The position numbers and the translations under genes are program-made. This document shows, in pieces, positions 16,375 through 24,476 of a stretch of DNA of 44,831 bases. The notes below the pieces were generated by a model. That model did not search any database and was not told the DNA's origin. It was given only the letters and a program-made list of their open reading frames with translations. How positions within the stretch are numbered: position 1 is the first letter of the stretch; every line of letters starts with the position of its first letter. This DNA is from an uncultured Pseudomonadota bacterium. Lineage in GTDB: Bacteria; Pseudomonadota; Alphaproteobacteria; RF32; CAG-239. Location: the NCBI GenBank assembly GCA_949295915.1, contig CASFNB010000011.1:1-44831 (forward strand), written 5' to 3'.

Positions 16375-17961
16375 ATGAGTAATACAGTAAATAAGCGCAA
16401 AACCTTTGCCATTATTTCACACCCTGATGCCGGTAAAACCACTTTGACCGAAAAATTATTGCTTTTCGGCGGTGCCATTCAACAAGCCGGTGCGGTAAAA
16501 GCCCGTGGAGAAAACCGCCACGCTCACTCCGACTGGATGAAGGTAGAGCAAGAGAGAGGAATTTCTGTTGCCTCATCAGTGATGAACTTTGAATATAAAG
16601 ACATCACGTTCAACCTTTTGGATACACCGGGACACGAAGACTTCTCCGAAGATACTTACCGCGTGTTAACCGCGGTTGACTCTGCCGTCATGGTTTTGGA
16701 CTCTGCCAAAGGTATTGAGACTCAAACCAAAAAATTGTTTGAAGTTTGCCGTTTAAGAGATGTGCCGATTTTAACCTTCATCAACAAACTTGACCGCGAA
16801 GGCTTGGATCCGTTTGTATTGCTCGATGATATTGAAAAGACTTTGGCTTTGGAAGTCACCCCTGCCAGCTGGCCGATTGGTATGGGTAAAGATTTCTTGG
16901 GTTGCTACGATTTGTTGAACGACCAATTGATATTGATGAACAAAACCGGCGATAAATCACAAATTAATGCCACCATTGAAACCTGCAAAGGTTTGGATGA
17001 CCCTAAATTAGATGAGCTGTTGCCGGCTCATGCGGTTGCAAAATTACGTGAAGACGTGATGATGGTTAAAGAACTCTGTCCTGAATTTTCTCTTGAATCT
17101 TATTTGGCCGGCGTGCAAACGCCTGTGTTCTTCGGTAGTGCCATCAACAACTTTGGTGTAAGAGAAGTTTTAGAAGGTTTGCATAATATTGCACCAACCC
17201 CACGTCCGCACCCTGCCGTGGAAAGAGAAGTCAAACCCGATGAAAACAAGGTGACGGGATTTGTCTTTAAGATTCAAGCCAATATGGATCCCAAACACCG
17301 CGACCGCATTGCCTTTATGCGTATCTGCTCCGGACACTTCAAACGCGGTATGACCTTAAACCAAGTGCGTACCGGTAAAGGTATTAAAGTTCCGACACCT
17401 GTTATGTTCTTGGCACAAGAAAGAGAATTGGCGGAAGATGCTTATGCCGGCGATATTATCGGTATTCCTAACCACGGACAACTTCGCATCGGCGATACTT
17501 TGACCGAAGGCGAGAAATTGCACTTCACCGGAATTCCGAGCTTTGCACCCGAATTGTTGAAATCGGTTCGCGCGCTTGATCCGTTGAAATCCAAACACTT
17601 GGGCGCAGCCTTACAACAAATTGCCGAAGAAGGCGGTGCCAGTGTGTTCAAACCGGTTGTCGGTTCGGAATGGATTGTCGGTGTGGTTGGTGCTTTGCAG
17701 TTTGAAGTTATGGCCGACCGCATTCGTTCAGAATTTAATCTGCCGGTTGCTTTTGAACCCACACAATATTTCACTGCCCGTTGGGTTGATTGTAAGGATA
17801 AGCAAAAATTGAAGAAATTTATTGATGCCAACCAAGGCTCTATGGCCACCGACCACGATGGTGCCGATGTCTTTTTGGCAAGAAACGCATGGCACTTGAA
17901 TAAAGCTCAGGAAGATTTCCCTGATGTAGAGTTCAAGAAAACCCGCGAACAAATGTTCTAA
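16375..17961 (+). CDS. prfC: Peptide chain release factor 3
   Basis: RF3 is the GTPase that recycles RF1 and RF2 from the ribosome after peptide release. The 528-residue protein has the P-loop SHPDAGKTTLTEK, the switch I region (GISVASSVMNF), switch II DTPGHEDFSEDTYR, NKLDRE for guanine recognition, and the C-terminal RF3 domain. Length matches the family. AAGG lies before the ATG with an A-rich spacer. It is a single-gene unit between two terminators, unlinked to prfA or prfB. Confidence 0.97.
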   Translation: MSNTVNKRKTFAIISHPDAGKTTLTEKLLLFGGAIQQAGAVKARGENRHAHSDWMKVEQERGISVASSVMNFEYKDITFNLLDTPGHEDFSEDTYRVLTAVDSAVMVLDSAKGIETQTKKLFEVCRLRDVPILTFINKLDREGLDPFVLLDDIEKTLALEVTPASWPIGMGKDFLGCYDLLNDQLILMNKTGDKSQINATIETCKGLDDPKLDELLPAHAVAKLREDVMMVKELCPEFSLESYLAGVQTPVFFGSAINNFGVREVLEGLHNIAPTPRPHPAVEREVKPDENKVTGFVFKIQANMDPKHRDRIAFMRICSGHFKRGMTLNQVRTGKGIKVPTPVMFLAQERELAEDAYAGDIIGIPNHGQLRIGDTLTEGEKLHFTGIPSFAPELLKSVRALDPLKSKHLGAALQQIAEEGGASVFKPVVGSEWIVGVVGALQFEVMADRIRSEFNLPVAFEPTQYFTARWVDCKDKQKLKKFIDANQGSMATDHDGADVFLARNAWHLNKAQEDFPDVEFKKTREQMF

Positions 17962-17967
17962 TTTTCA

Positions 17968-17995
17968 AAGCCTCTCACCGAGAGGCTTTTTTTTC
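17968..17995. terminator. Bidirectional terminator between prfC and comEC
   Basis: AAGCCTCTC (17968-17976) pairs with GAGAGGCTT (17980-17988) around loop ACC, with eight T following. It touches the end of the convergent comEC gene at 17994. Confidence 0.85.
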
Positions 17996-20039
17996 ATTTA
18001 TTCCAAAATCTTTTTCCTATAAAATCACGTATGGTTTTAATTTTTATTTTGTCTTTTTCAAAATAAATACTGGCACCTTCGGCTTGATAAGTATCAAATT
18101 TTTTACCGTCAATTTCTATGCGTTTATCTTTATAAAAACGAATACGATTTTTATAAAGGCAAGATTTTTTATCGCACTCTAAATCAAGCCAAGATTTATC
18201 TGTCTTTTTGCCGCGATAAATTTGATAAAGCTTGCGGCGTTCTTCTTCATCAAGCTTTTTATTGGCAGTTTTCTCGAGCCACATCTGCTTGGTAAAATTG
18301 TTTCCGCGCGCAGGCAAAATCACCAAATCGCCCTGCTCATCTTTAATGGCAAGTAATGAAGCTTCATTATCCACCATAACATCCGGCGTTTTGACCGTAA
18401 AAATGCTCAACACACCGACAAGAATAACCACAAAGCCCCATTTGCGCCATGGCATATTCCACAAACAGAGCCACAAACCACCAAAAATAATCAGAGCAAA
18501 GCCCCATGTCGGCATCGAGAGAACTTGATAACCGGAATTTGGAAGAGCTGCCACATAAGCGGTAATATCATTTATTAGCCCAATTCCCCAACCGACCAAT
18601 TTGAGTGGCAAAACATCCAAACCAAACGGCATTAAAATAAGTGCCAGCAGAACAAACGGCATCACAATCAAACCGATAATCGGTCCGGCCAAAAGATTGG
18701 TCAAACTTGTGTAAATTGAAATTTTGTTGAAGTGATAAACGGCAAAAGGCGTGGTGGCCAAACTGGCAATAAAATCTGCCACCAAAATACCAACAAGATA
18801 TGCCCAGATATAGCGGAAGAATTTGACTGTTTTGCCGCTATCGGGGTTGCCGCGCAAAAAGCGTTGCAACGCACCGGCATATTTTTCATAAAAAGCAATC
18901 AAGGCCACCACGGCGGCAAAAGACATTTGAAAACTGGCGCCGATAAGCGCTTGCGGCGAGAAGAACAAGATGAACATTGCCGCCCAAGAAATGGTGCGCA
19001 TAGAAATGGCTTTACGCCCGATGAATATACCCAAAACCACAATCAGGTTCATGATAAATGCACGTTGCGCCGGCACTTGCGCCCCTGAGATAAACAGATA
19101 AAATATACTGATGAGAATGGCCAAAACAGCCGCCGGCTTTTTAGAATCATAACGCAAAGCCAAAGGCGGAATAAAAGCCATAAACAAACGGACAAAGAAA
19201 AACATCAAACCGGCAATCATTGTCATATGCAAGCCCGATATTGAAAGGAAATGCGCCAACCCTGAATCCCGATAATTTTGAATAACTTTGCGGCTGATAA
19301 CACCCTGCTCTCCGGCAACAATCGCTGCCGCAATCGAAGCCTCATCAGACGGAAGAATTGAGCGAATATGGTTGATGATTTTGGCGCGCAATTCATCAAT
19401 ATAAAAATTAAACTTTTCGGTAAAACTCGGTTGCGTTGGACAATCAATTTCATAAACTGAGCTCATGGCAAAGCCGTTGGCATCAATCTCTTCAAAATAG
19501 GCTTTGCGGTCAAACTGATAACCTCTGACAATCACAGGTTTTCCGGCTGGCATCAGGTTTGCCGCCATTTCCACGCATTGTCCGACCTTAAAGTCGCTTT
19601 TCTTCATACGCGTACTGACTTTAACCGTACCGAAATTTCGATTCTCTTCAAAATTTGATGTATCTTTGAGCAAAAATCGTTGCATGCCTCGGTAGTTGTA
19701 GTCAATTTTGGTAATCATACCGCTGATATAAGTAAGCTCGGGAGATTTTATTTCTTTAGGCTTGTTAAGATAAGTTGCCTGAAGCTGAATATTAGAAAAA
19801 CCGAGAGCAATAATACCCACAATCATTAAAAAGATTAAAATACGAATATGATGACGAAATAAAATTGCCAAAACAATCAGTGTTTCCAACATGCCCAAAG
19901 TCCACCAAATAGATAACTCTTGCGGCAGTTGAAAATAAAACGCAATGCCTAAACCAAACAGAACCGGCATCCACAAAAACCACCGATTCTGCTCTCCTGC
20001 AAATTGCTCTTTGATATATTGAAAAAAATTGTTTCTCAT
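17994..20039 (-). CDS. comEC: ComEC/Rec2 family DNA-uptake channel protein
   Basis: A 681-residue inner-membrane protein of the ComEC/Rec2 family, the channel that brings single-stranded DNA into the cytoplasm in naturally competent bacteria. It has two N-terminal membrane segments, a DUF4131-type OB region, then the competence domain with the family motif DSGLAHFLSISGLHMTMIAG and about eight more membrane segments. After residue about 560 a short soluble tail remains; the metallo-beta-lactamase-like nuclease domain of full-length ComEC is not recognisable. ComEC-type genes are common in non-competent alphaproteobacteria, and no other competence gene is nearby, so transport function is inferred from family only. 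No good ribosome site precedes the ATG. Confidence 0.88.
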   Translation of the reverse strand: MRNNFFQYIKEQFAGEQNRWFLWMPVLFGLGIAFYFQLPQELSIWWTLGMLETLIVLAILFRHHIRILIFLMIVGIIALGFSNIQLQATYLNKPKEIKSPELTYISGMITKIDYNYRGMQRFLLKDTSNFEENRNFGTVKVSTRMKKSDFKVGQCVEMAANLMPAGKPVIVRGYQFDRKAYFEEIDANGFAMSSVYEIDCPTQPSFTEKFNFYIDELRAKIINHIRSILPSDEASIAAAIVAGEQGVISRKVIQNYRDSGLAHFLSISGLHMTMIAGLMFFFVRLFMAFIPPLALRYDSKKPAAVLAILISIFYLFISGAQVPAQRAFIMNLIVVLGIFIGRKAISMRTISWAAMFILFFSPQALIGASFQMSFAAVVALIAFYEKYAGALQRFLRGNPDSGKTVKFFRYIWAYLVGILVADFIASLATTPFAVYHFNKISIYTSLTNLLAGPIIGLIVMPFVLLALILMPFGLDVLPLKLVGWGIGLINDITAYVAALPNSGYQVLSMPTWGFALIIFGGLWLCLWNMPWRKWGFVVILVGVLSIFTVKTPDVMVDNEASLLAIKDEQGDLVILPARGNNFTKQMWLEKTANKKLDEEERRKLYQIYRGKKTDKSWLDLECDKKSCLYKNRIRFYKDKRIEIDGKKFDTYQAEGASIYFEKDKIKIKTIRDFIGKRFWNK

Positions 20040-20131
20040 AAAACCAATCTAAAATATTTTTCTTATATTTGCAAAAATTTAATCTTTACTTGTGTAGAAT
20101 ACATTATAAGTTTTACAAAAGGATATACAAC

Positions 20132-20557
20132 ATGAAAAAAACAATTATCATGGCTTGCGTTTTAACATTAAGCTTCGTTTTTAACGCCCATGCCGGTTCA
20201 ACTTCCTTAAATGAATACGGCTGGGGAAATCCGAATACCGGCACTACAGCAAGAGGAGATACAACTGCTTCGGTTCAACAATATACTCCTTCATTGCAAA
20301 ACACCATAGACGAATTCGGAAACCCCATAACTCCGTCTGCAGAAACTCCGGAAATGTGCACACAGTTATGCCCCGGATATAGCTCATCAATAGTAGACTG
20401 TCCTGAAGGTTATGAAATAAAGACTTGTAACGTTTCAAATTGCTATAACTACAACAAATGTGAAGCTAGTCCCTGCAAATCGGGATATGATCGAAAATCG
20501 AAAGACTGTCCTATTATTGCCCAACCGGACAATTATCATTGTACGAAATGCAAATAA
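20132..20557 (+). CDS. Cys-rich secreted protein, 141 aa
   Basis: I do not recognise a named family. The start at ATG 20132 has AGGA nine nt upstream; a longer frame from 20069 lacks this support. The protein begins with a signal peptide (MKKTIIMACVLTLSFVFNAHA) with probable cleavage after AHA. The mature part has a low-complexity Gly/Thr/Asn linker and then ten cysteines in the C-terminal 70 residues, arranged around repeated CP-x-GY or C-x-SGY units (LCPGY, CPEGYE, CKSGYD). Paired cysteines in an exported protein suggest a disulfide-rich surface or periplasmic domain. It stands alone, followed by a terminator. Confidence 0.7.
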   Translation: MKKTIIMACVLTLSFVFNAHAGSTSLNEYGWGNPNTGTTARGDTTASVQQYTPSLQNTIDEFGNPITPSAETPEMCTQLCPGYSSSIVDCPEGYEIKTCNVSNCYNYNKCEASPCKSGYDRKSKDCPIIAQPDNYHCTKCK

Positions 20558-20558
20558 T

Positions 20559-20598
20559 AAAAAAATCCGTTAAGTTAAAATGCTTAGCGGATTTTTTT
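20559..20598 (+). terminator. Intrinsic terminator after the Cys-rich gene
   Basis: AAATCCGTTAAG pairs with CTTAGCGGATTT (one G-U pair) around an 8-nt loop, flanked by A and T runs; arms 20559-20574 and 20583-20598. Confidence 0.85.
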
Positions 20599-20599
20599 G

Positions 20600-20790
20600 G
20601 AATAAGATAAGAAAACTGACGTTTCACAACGGCAGTTTTCTGAAAAGTAATGTCAAGAATCAACTTTACTTACAGAAGAATAAGTAAAGCATGGTTAATT
20701 ACCGAATTTATATCGACACTCTCGTGTGGAATATTTTAATACAATTATTGTCATAAATTTAATTTTGTACCGTTGAGACTATAACCACTA
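20600..20790. other. Structured intergenic region with three hairpins
   Basis: No gene is visible in this 190-nt stretch, but it holds AGAAAACTG/CAGTTTTCT (20610-20618 with 20633-20641), a perfect 9-bp hairpin CTTTACTTA/TAAGTAAAG (20664-20672 with 20681-20689), and ACAC/GTGT near 20716. It may be a small RNA, a decayed repeat or the 3' structure of the lpxB transcript. No convincing promoter could be assigned. Confidence 0.4.
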
Positions 20791-20812
20791 ACAAAAAAAA
20801 GCAAGAAAATTT

Positions 20813-21958
20813 TTATTTTTGAGCAAACTCAAAAATAATATCAGCGGCATTTTGGCTCGGCTTTTGCTCTCCTTGTCCCAAAATTTTACGCACTTTGGCA
20901 AAACCTTCCATCTGACGATTATATAAATCTTCATGGTGTAATAAATCCAAAATATAGTTGCGAATATTTCCTTTAACACAACGCTCTTGCAAAAGTTCGG
21001 GAATAATCTCTCTACCAAGTAAAATATTGGAAAGATTCACGAATTGAATATGCAAAAATCTTTTGGCTAAGAAAGCAGTCAAAGGAGCAACCTTATAGGC
21101 AATAATGTGCGGAATATCACAAATAGCGAGTTCCAAAGCCACCGTGCCGGAAGCGGCAATGGCTGCGGATGATGCTCTGAATGCGCCATATCTGTCTTGC
21201 TGAGTTTCCACCACCAAAACCGGCAAATCATAATTTTTGAGTTCTGTTTTAACCATATCGGCAACGGTTTTAACGGTCGGCAAAACAAAATAAAAATCTT
21301 TATCAGCATTATGAAGCTCTTGCGCCGCTTCCATAAATACCGGTAAAAGACGCGAAACTTCATTTTTGCGCGACCCCGGAAGAATGGTAATGATTTTTTT
21401 GTTTTCGGGAATATTGAATTTTTTGCGAAAAGCCTTTCCATCGGCGGTTATTGCTTCGCTTTCAATCACCGGATGTCCGACAAAACGCGCATCTAGTTTA
21501 TAAGGCGTGAAATATTTTGGCTCATAGGGAAATAGGGTGAGCAAACAATCTATATATTTATACATGGTACGCGCACGTTTTTTCTTCCATGCCCAAACTT
21601 GCGGTGCCACATAATGAATTTGCGGAATGCCGAGTTTGAGTTTACGTAAAGCCTTATGAATGCGCGAAGAAAAGCTCCAAGAATCAATCGTAACCACTAC
21701 ATCTGGCTTAACTTTTTGAATATCGGCAACGGTCTCCTTTATGAGTCTTAAAATCTTTGGAATACTCGGAATAACCTCTGTCAACCCCATCACAGCCAAA
21801 TCAGAAATATCATAGAGCGATTTCAAGCCTTCGGCTTCCATAGTATCACCGCCAACACCGTAAAACTCAACATTTTTGTCTTTACGACGCATGGCACGCA
21901 TTAAACGAGAACCGAGCAAATCGCCCGATGGTTCTCCGGCAATCAGATAAATTTTCAT
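20813..21958 (-). CDS. lpxB: Lipid-A-disaccharide synthase
   Basis: LpxB (GT19) joins lipid X and UDP-2,3-diacylglucosamine to form the lipid A disaccharide at the inner face of the membrane. The 381-residue protein has the family start KIYLIAGEPSGDLLGSRLM, FYGVGGDTMEAEG, the IHYVAPQVWAWKKKR segment, ILPGSRKNEVSRLLP, and the donor-site motif ASSAAIAASGTVALELAI. It follows lpxI after three nt, with GAGGA in the last lpxI codons, so the two are translationally coupled. Confidence 0.97.
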   Translation of the reverse strand: MKIYLIAGEPSGDLLGSRLMRAMRRKDKNVEFYGVGGDTMEAEGLKSLYDISDLAVMGLTEVIPSIPKILRLIKETVADIQKVKPDVVVTIDSWSFSSRIHKALRKLKLGIPQIHYVAPQVWAWKKKRARTMYKYIDCLLTLFPYEPKYFTPYKLDARFVGHPVIESEAITADGKAFRKKFNIPENKKIITILPGSRKNEVSRLLPVFMEAAQELHNADKDFYFVLPTVKTVADMVKTELKNYDLPVLVVETQQDRYGAFRASSAAIAASGTVALELAICDIPHIIAYKVAPLTAFLAKRFLHIQFVNLSNILLGREIIPELLQERCVKGNIRNYILDLLHHEDLYNRQMEGFAKVRKILGQGEQKPSQNAADIIFEFAQK

Positions 21959-21961
21959 GAG

Positions 21962-22810
21962 TTATTCCTCACTCTCATTGATATAATCGGCAGGATTGAT
22001 TCCAATGATGAACAATCCTTCTTTGTCGGCATAATCAATCACATTTTTTTCATCGACAATCAGAGCATTTCCGGCATGAACAGCCACACCGCGCAGACCG
22101 GAATTTTTGGCATTTTTCAAAGTACTAAGGCCAATGGTCGGCAAGTCGATGCGCATATCTTGTTGAGGTTTCCTGAGTTTGACCAAAACCCCGCCCTCAC
22201 CTTTACGTTTATATTCACCGCAACGAATGATGAGCTTATCCGTGCCTTCAATGCCTTCAACGCCCAAAACCAAACCCTGCTGAACAATCACCGATTGTCC
22301 GACATCCAAGCGCCCGAGCTCCAAACCGACCTCAACCCCGCGTTTAATATCGGCAAAAGCTTTTTTATCCGGCTTATGTTTGGTTAAAATACCGGATTTT
22401 ACCAGCAGCTCCGGCATTACTTCATGAATACCGCGCACAACCATACCGTCATGCTCAAACTCTTTAACCACGGCACGCAAGATTCCGTCATCACCCAATG
22501 ATTTCATGCCGATTTTGGCAAAAAAAGCCGTGGTACGCAAATCCGGAACAAGCTCTTTAAAACTCGGTCTTTTGATTGTACCGATCATCACCACATCTTG
22601 CACTTTTTCATCCACAAAGCGTTTAAAACCGGTTCCGGCTTGTCCCAAACGTATCCAAGCATGCGGAATGGTATTATCAAGCAAATTTTTATCAGCATTA
22701 CCTTCAATTGCCAAAACAAAAAAGTCGCGTTTTTGTTGTAAGCAATCTTCAATCAACATTCTTGGAATATCTCCGCCGCCGGCCACAATACCGAGTTTAC
22801 GCTCAAACAT
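21962..22810 (-). CDS. lpxI: UDP-2,3-diacylglucosamine pyrophosphatase LpxI
   Basis: LpxI (DUF1009 family) hydrolyses UDP-2,3-diacylglucosamine to lipid X, the step carried out by LpxH in gammaproteobacteria. The 282-residue protein shows LGIVAGGGDIPRMLIE at the N-terminus and the C-terminal segments RIDLPTIGLSTLKNA, GLRGVAVHAGNALIVDE and FIIGINP. The location between lpxA and lpxB is diagnostic of alphaproteobacteria. AAGGA lies nine nt before the ATG. A strong hairpin lies in the 102-nt gap between lpxA and this gene. Confidence 0.95.
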   Translation of the reverse strand: MFERKLGIVAGGGDIPRMLIEDCLQQKRDFFVLAIEGNADKNLLDNTIPHAWIRLGQAGTGFKRFVDEKVQDVVMIGTIKRPSFKELVPDLRTTAFFAKIGMKSLGDDGILRAVVKEFEHDGMVVRGIHEVMPELLVKSGILTKHKPDKKAFADIKRGVEVGLELGRLDVGQSVIVQQGLVLGVEGIEGTDKLIIRCGEYKRKGEGGVLVKLRKPQQDMRIDLPTIGLSTLKNAKNSGLRGVAVHAGNALIVDEKNVIDYADKEGLFIIGINPADYINESEE

Positions 22811-22848
22811 GAAAATAAATCCTTATTCTGTTTCTTTAGAATCACAAT

Positions 22849-22889
22849 AACCGGCAAAGCTCACTTTTTCAAGTAAAACCTTGCCGGTT
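22849..22889 (-). other. GAAA-tetraloop hairpin between lpxA and lpxI
   Basis: On the minus strand, AACCGGCAA pairs perfectly with TTGCCGGTT. The stem continues inward with one bulge through TTTACTT/AAGTGAG to a GAAA loop, about 18 pairs in 41 nt. No U-tract follows, so it does not look like a simple terminator. It could be an RNA processing or stability element within the lpx transcript. Confidence 0.6.
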
Positions 22890-22912
22890 ACCACATTAAA
22901 TCTTATGGCAAA

Positions 22913-23710
22913 TTAGTCAGCCATCATAATTTTGCGTCTGCCTTCCAAACCTTCGGTAATGAATTTTAATTGCTCCATCACCATTTCATTATCTTTGAAT
23001 TTTTCTTTGGCTTGTTCAAGGCGTTCATCAAAAGTACCTTCTTTGCCTTTGAACAAAAACATAAAAGCACGCGAAATAGATTTAACAGTGTGTTCATCAT
23101 AACCGCTGCGTTTCAAACCGATAACATTCAAACCGCGGAGTTTTCCTCTATCTCCTGTTACAATACCAAACGGAATAACATCACGGTCGACGCCGGACAA
23201 ACCGCCGACCATGGCTTTGCGACCAATACGGCAGAATTGGTGAACAGCGGAGTTTCCGCCCAAAATGACACCATCGCCCAAACGAACGTGACCACCGATA
23301 ACTGCATTGTTTGTCATAATTACGCCATTTCCGACAACACAGTCATGCGCAATATGAGAGTTAATCATAAACATACCGTCATCACCAACCGTTGTAGTGA
23401 AGTGCTCTTTCGGAGTACCGGCGTGCATAGTAACATTTTCACGAATGATATTGCGTTTACCGATAATGAGTTTAGCTTCTTCCTTAAATTCATTACCATG
23501 ATCTTGCGGACCTGCCCCCAAAACTGCTCCGGGGAAAATGATTGTCCCTTCGCCGATGGTGGTATCGCCCATTATGGTAACGCGGCCCAAGAGTTGTACA
23601 TTTTCGCCGATTTTGGCACGAGAACTAATCCAACACATTGGTCCGATTTTAGCACTGGCGGCAATTTGAGCACCATCTTCAATAACGGCAGTCGGGTGAA
23701 TATTTGTCAT
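22913..23710 (-). CDS. lpxA: UDP-N-acetylglucosamine acyltransferase
   Basis: LpxA transfers a 3-hydroxyacyl chain from ACP to UDP-GlcNAc, the first step of lipid A synthesis. The 265 residues show the left-handed beta-helix built of hexapeptide repeats (IGPMCWI, IGENVQL, IGEGTII, VGNGVIM, LGDGVIL), the catalytic His in SHIAHDCVVG, and the C-terminal helical domain. AAGGA lies before the ATG. In most relatives lpxD and fabZ come just before it; here the upstream neighbour is a methyltransferase, with a 64-bp tandem duplication in the gap. Confidence 0.97.
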   Translation of the reverse strand: MTNIHPTAVIEDGAQIAASAKIGPMCWISSRAKIGENVQLLGRVTIMGDTTIGEGTIIFPGAVLGAGPQDHGNEFKEEAKLIIGKRNIIRENVTMHAGTPKEHFTTTVGDDGMFMINSHIAHDCVVGNGVIMTNNAVIGGHVRLGDGVILGGNSAVHQFCRIGRKAMVGGLSGVDRDVIPFGIVTGDRGKLRGLNVIGLKRSGYDEHTVKSISRAFMFLFKGKEGTFDERLEQAKEKFKDNEMVMEQLKFITEGLEGRRKIMMAD

Positions 23711-23733
23711 AGTAAAATCCTTTCATTAATTTA

Positions 23734-23868
23734 TTTTATATATAAAATTTTTTTTATTTTTAATGTAAACACACAAAAACTTACAAATTATTACGATTTT
23801 TATATATAATATTTTTTTTATTTTTAATGTAAACACACAAAAACTTACAAATTATTACGATTTTTATA
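23734..23868. repeat. 64-bp tandem duplication upstream of lpxA
   Basis: Positions 23734-23804 recur at 23798-23868 with period 64 and one mismatch in 71 (23746/23810). The second copy includes the last codons and stop of the methyltransferase gene ending at 23845. Each copy contains a minus-strand TTTACA (23769-23764 and 23833-23828) with an AT-rich -10 candidate 17 nt on, so the duplication may give lpxA two promoters. Confidence 0.85.
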
Positions 23869-24423
23869 GAGATAAACCTTAAAAGGCATACCAAAAGATT
23901 TTGCATCAAAAATTTCTGACGGAGTTAAGTCTTTGAGCTCAAAAGCCGAAGAAATAATCACGGCATTCGGATTAATTTCTTTACTGACTTTCTGAGACAA
24001 TTCGACAGCCGCTTTTGTATCTAAAAAACAAAGCAACAAATCATATTGAGATAAATTTACATTCAAAAAATTGTCTCTGATAACGGTTAAATTTGATAAA
24101 TTTCTACCGCGCCATTTCAAAATTCGGCAAACAAAAAAATCCCAATCATAGCCAATGAATTGATGTTCAGGAAATTTTTTTGCCAGAGGCAATAACAGTC
24201 CTCCGGTTCCACAACCCAAATCAACAACTTTTAACGGTTTGTCAGCAGCAGCCAAAACTTTTTCAGCTTTGGAAAGAGCAATTTTTTTCATATTACCGAA
24301 GGAAGGAAAAGCCGGCGGATATTTACAATTTTTTGAAATAATAACGGCATAAATAAAATAAAGTTCAAACACAATACAAAGAACCGTTAAAACACACCCG
24401 AACAGCAATAAAAAAATATCCAT
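23845..24423 (-). CDS. Membrane-anchored class I methyltransferase
   Basis: A 192-residue protein with one N-terminal membrane segment (residues about 3-27) and a cytoplasmic SAM-binding domain: motif I VVDLGCGTGGLLLPLA near residue 67, then the acidic strand FIGYDWD. The C-terminal part of the fold is short. AGAGGAGAAT precedes the ATG. It could methylate a lipid or membrane protein. It lies upstream of lpxA in the same direction, but the 134-nt gap with a tandem repeat argues against a tight operon. Its 3' end is one copy of that repeat. Confidence 0.75.
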   Translation of the reverse strand: MDIFLLLFGCVLTVLCIVFELYFIYAVIISKNCKYPPAFPSFGNMKKIALSKAEKVLAAADKPLKVVDLGCGTGGLLLPLAKKFPEHQFIGYDWDFFVCRILKWRGRNLSNLTVIRDNFLNVNLSQYDLLLCFLDTKAAVELSQKVSKEINPNAVIISSAFELKDLTPSEIFDAKSFGMPFKVYLYKNRNNL

Positions 24424-24476
24424 ATTCTCCTCTCTTAAAAATATGGATATTTTATATAAATATGCTTTATAAAAGC

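Noticed and set aside
17994..20039. ComEC metallo-beta-lactamase domain
   Set aside because: The C-terminal 120 residues lack the HxHxDH motif, so the nuclease-like domain is not claimed.
22970..23809. Rightward 279-codon frame opposite lpxA
   Set aside because: Entirely antisense to the clear lpxA gene; no ribosome site.
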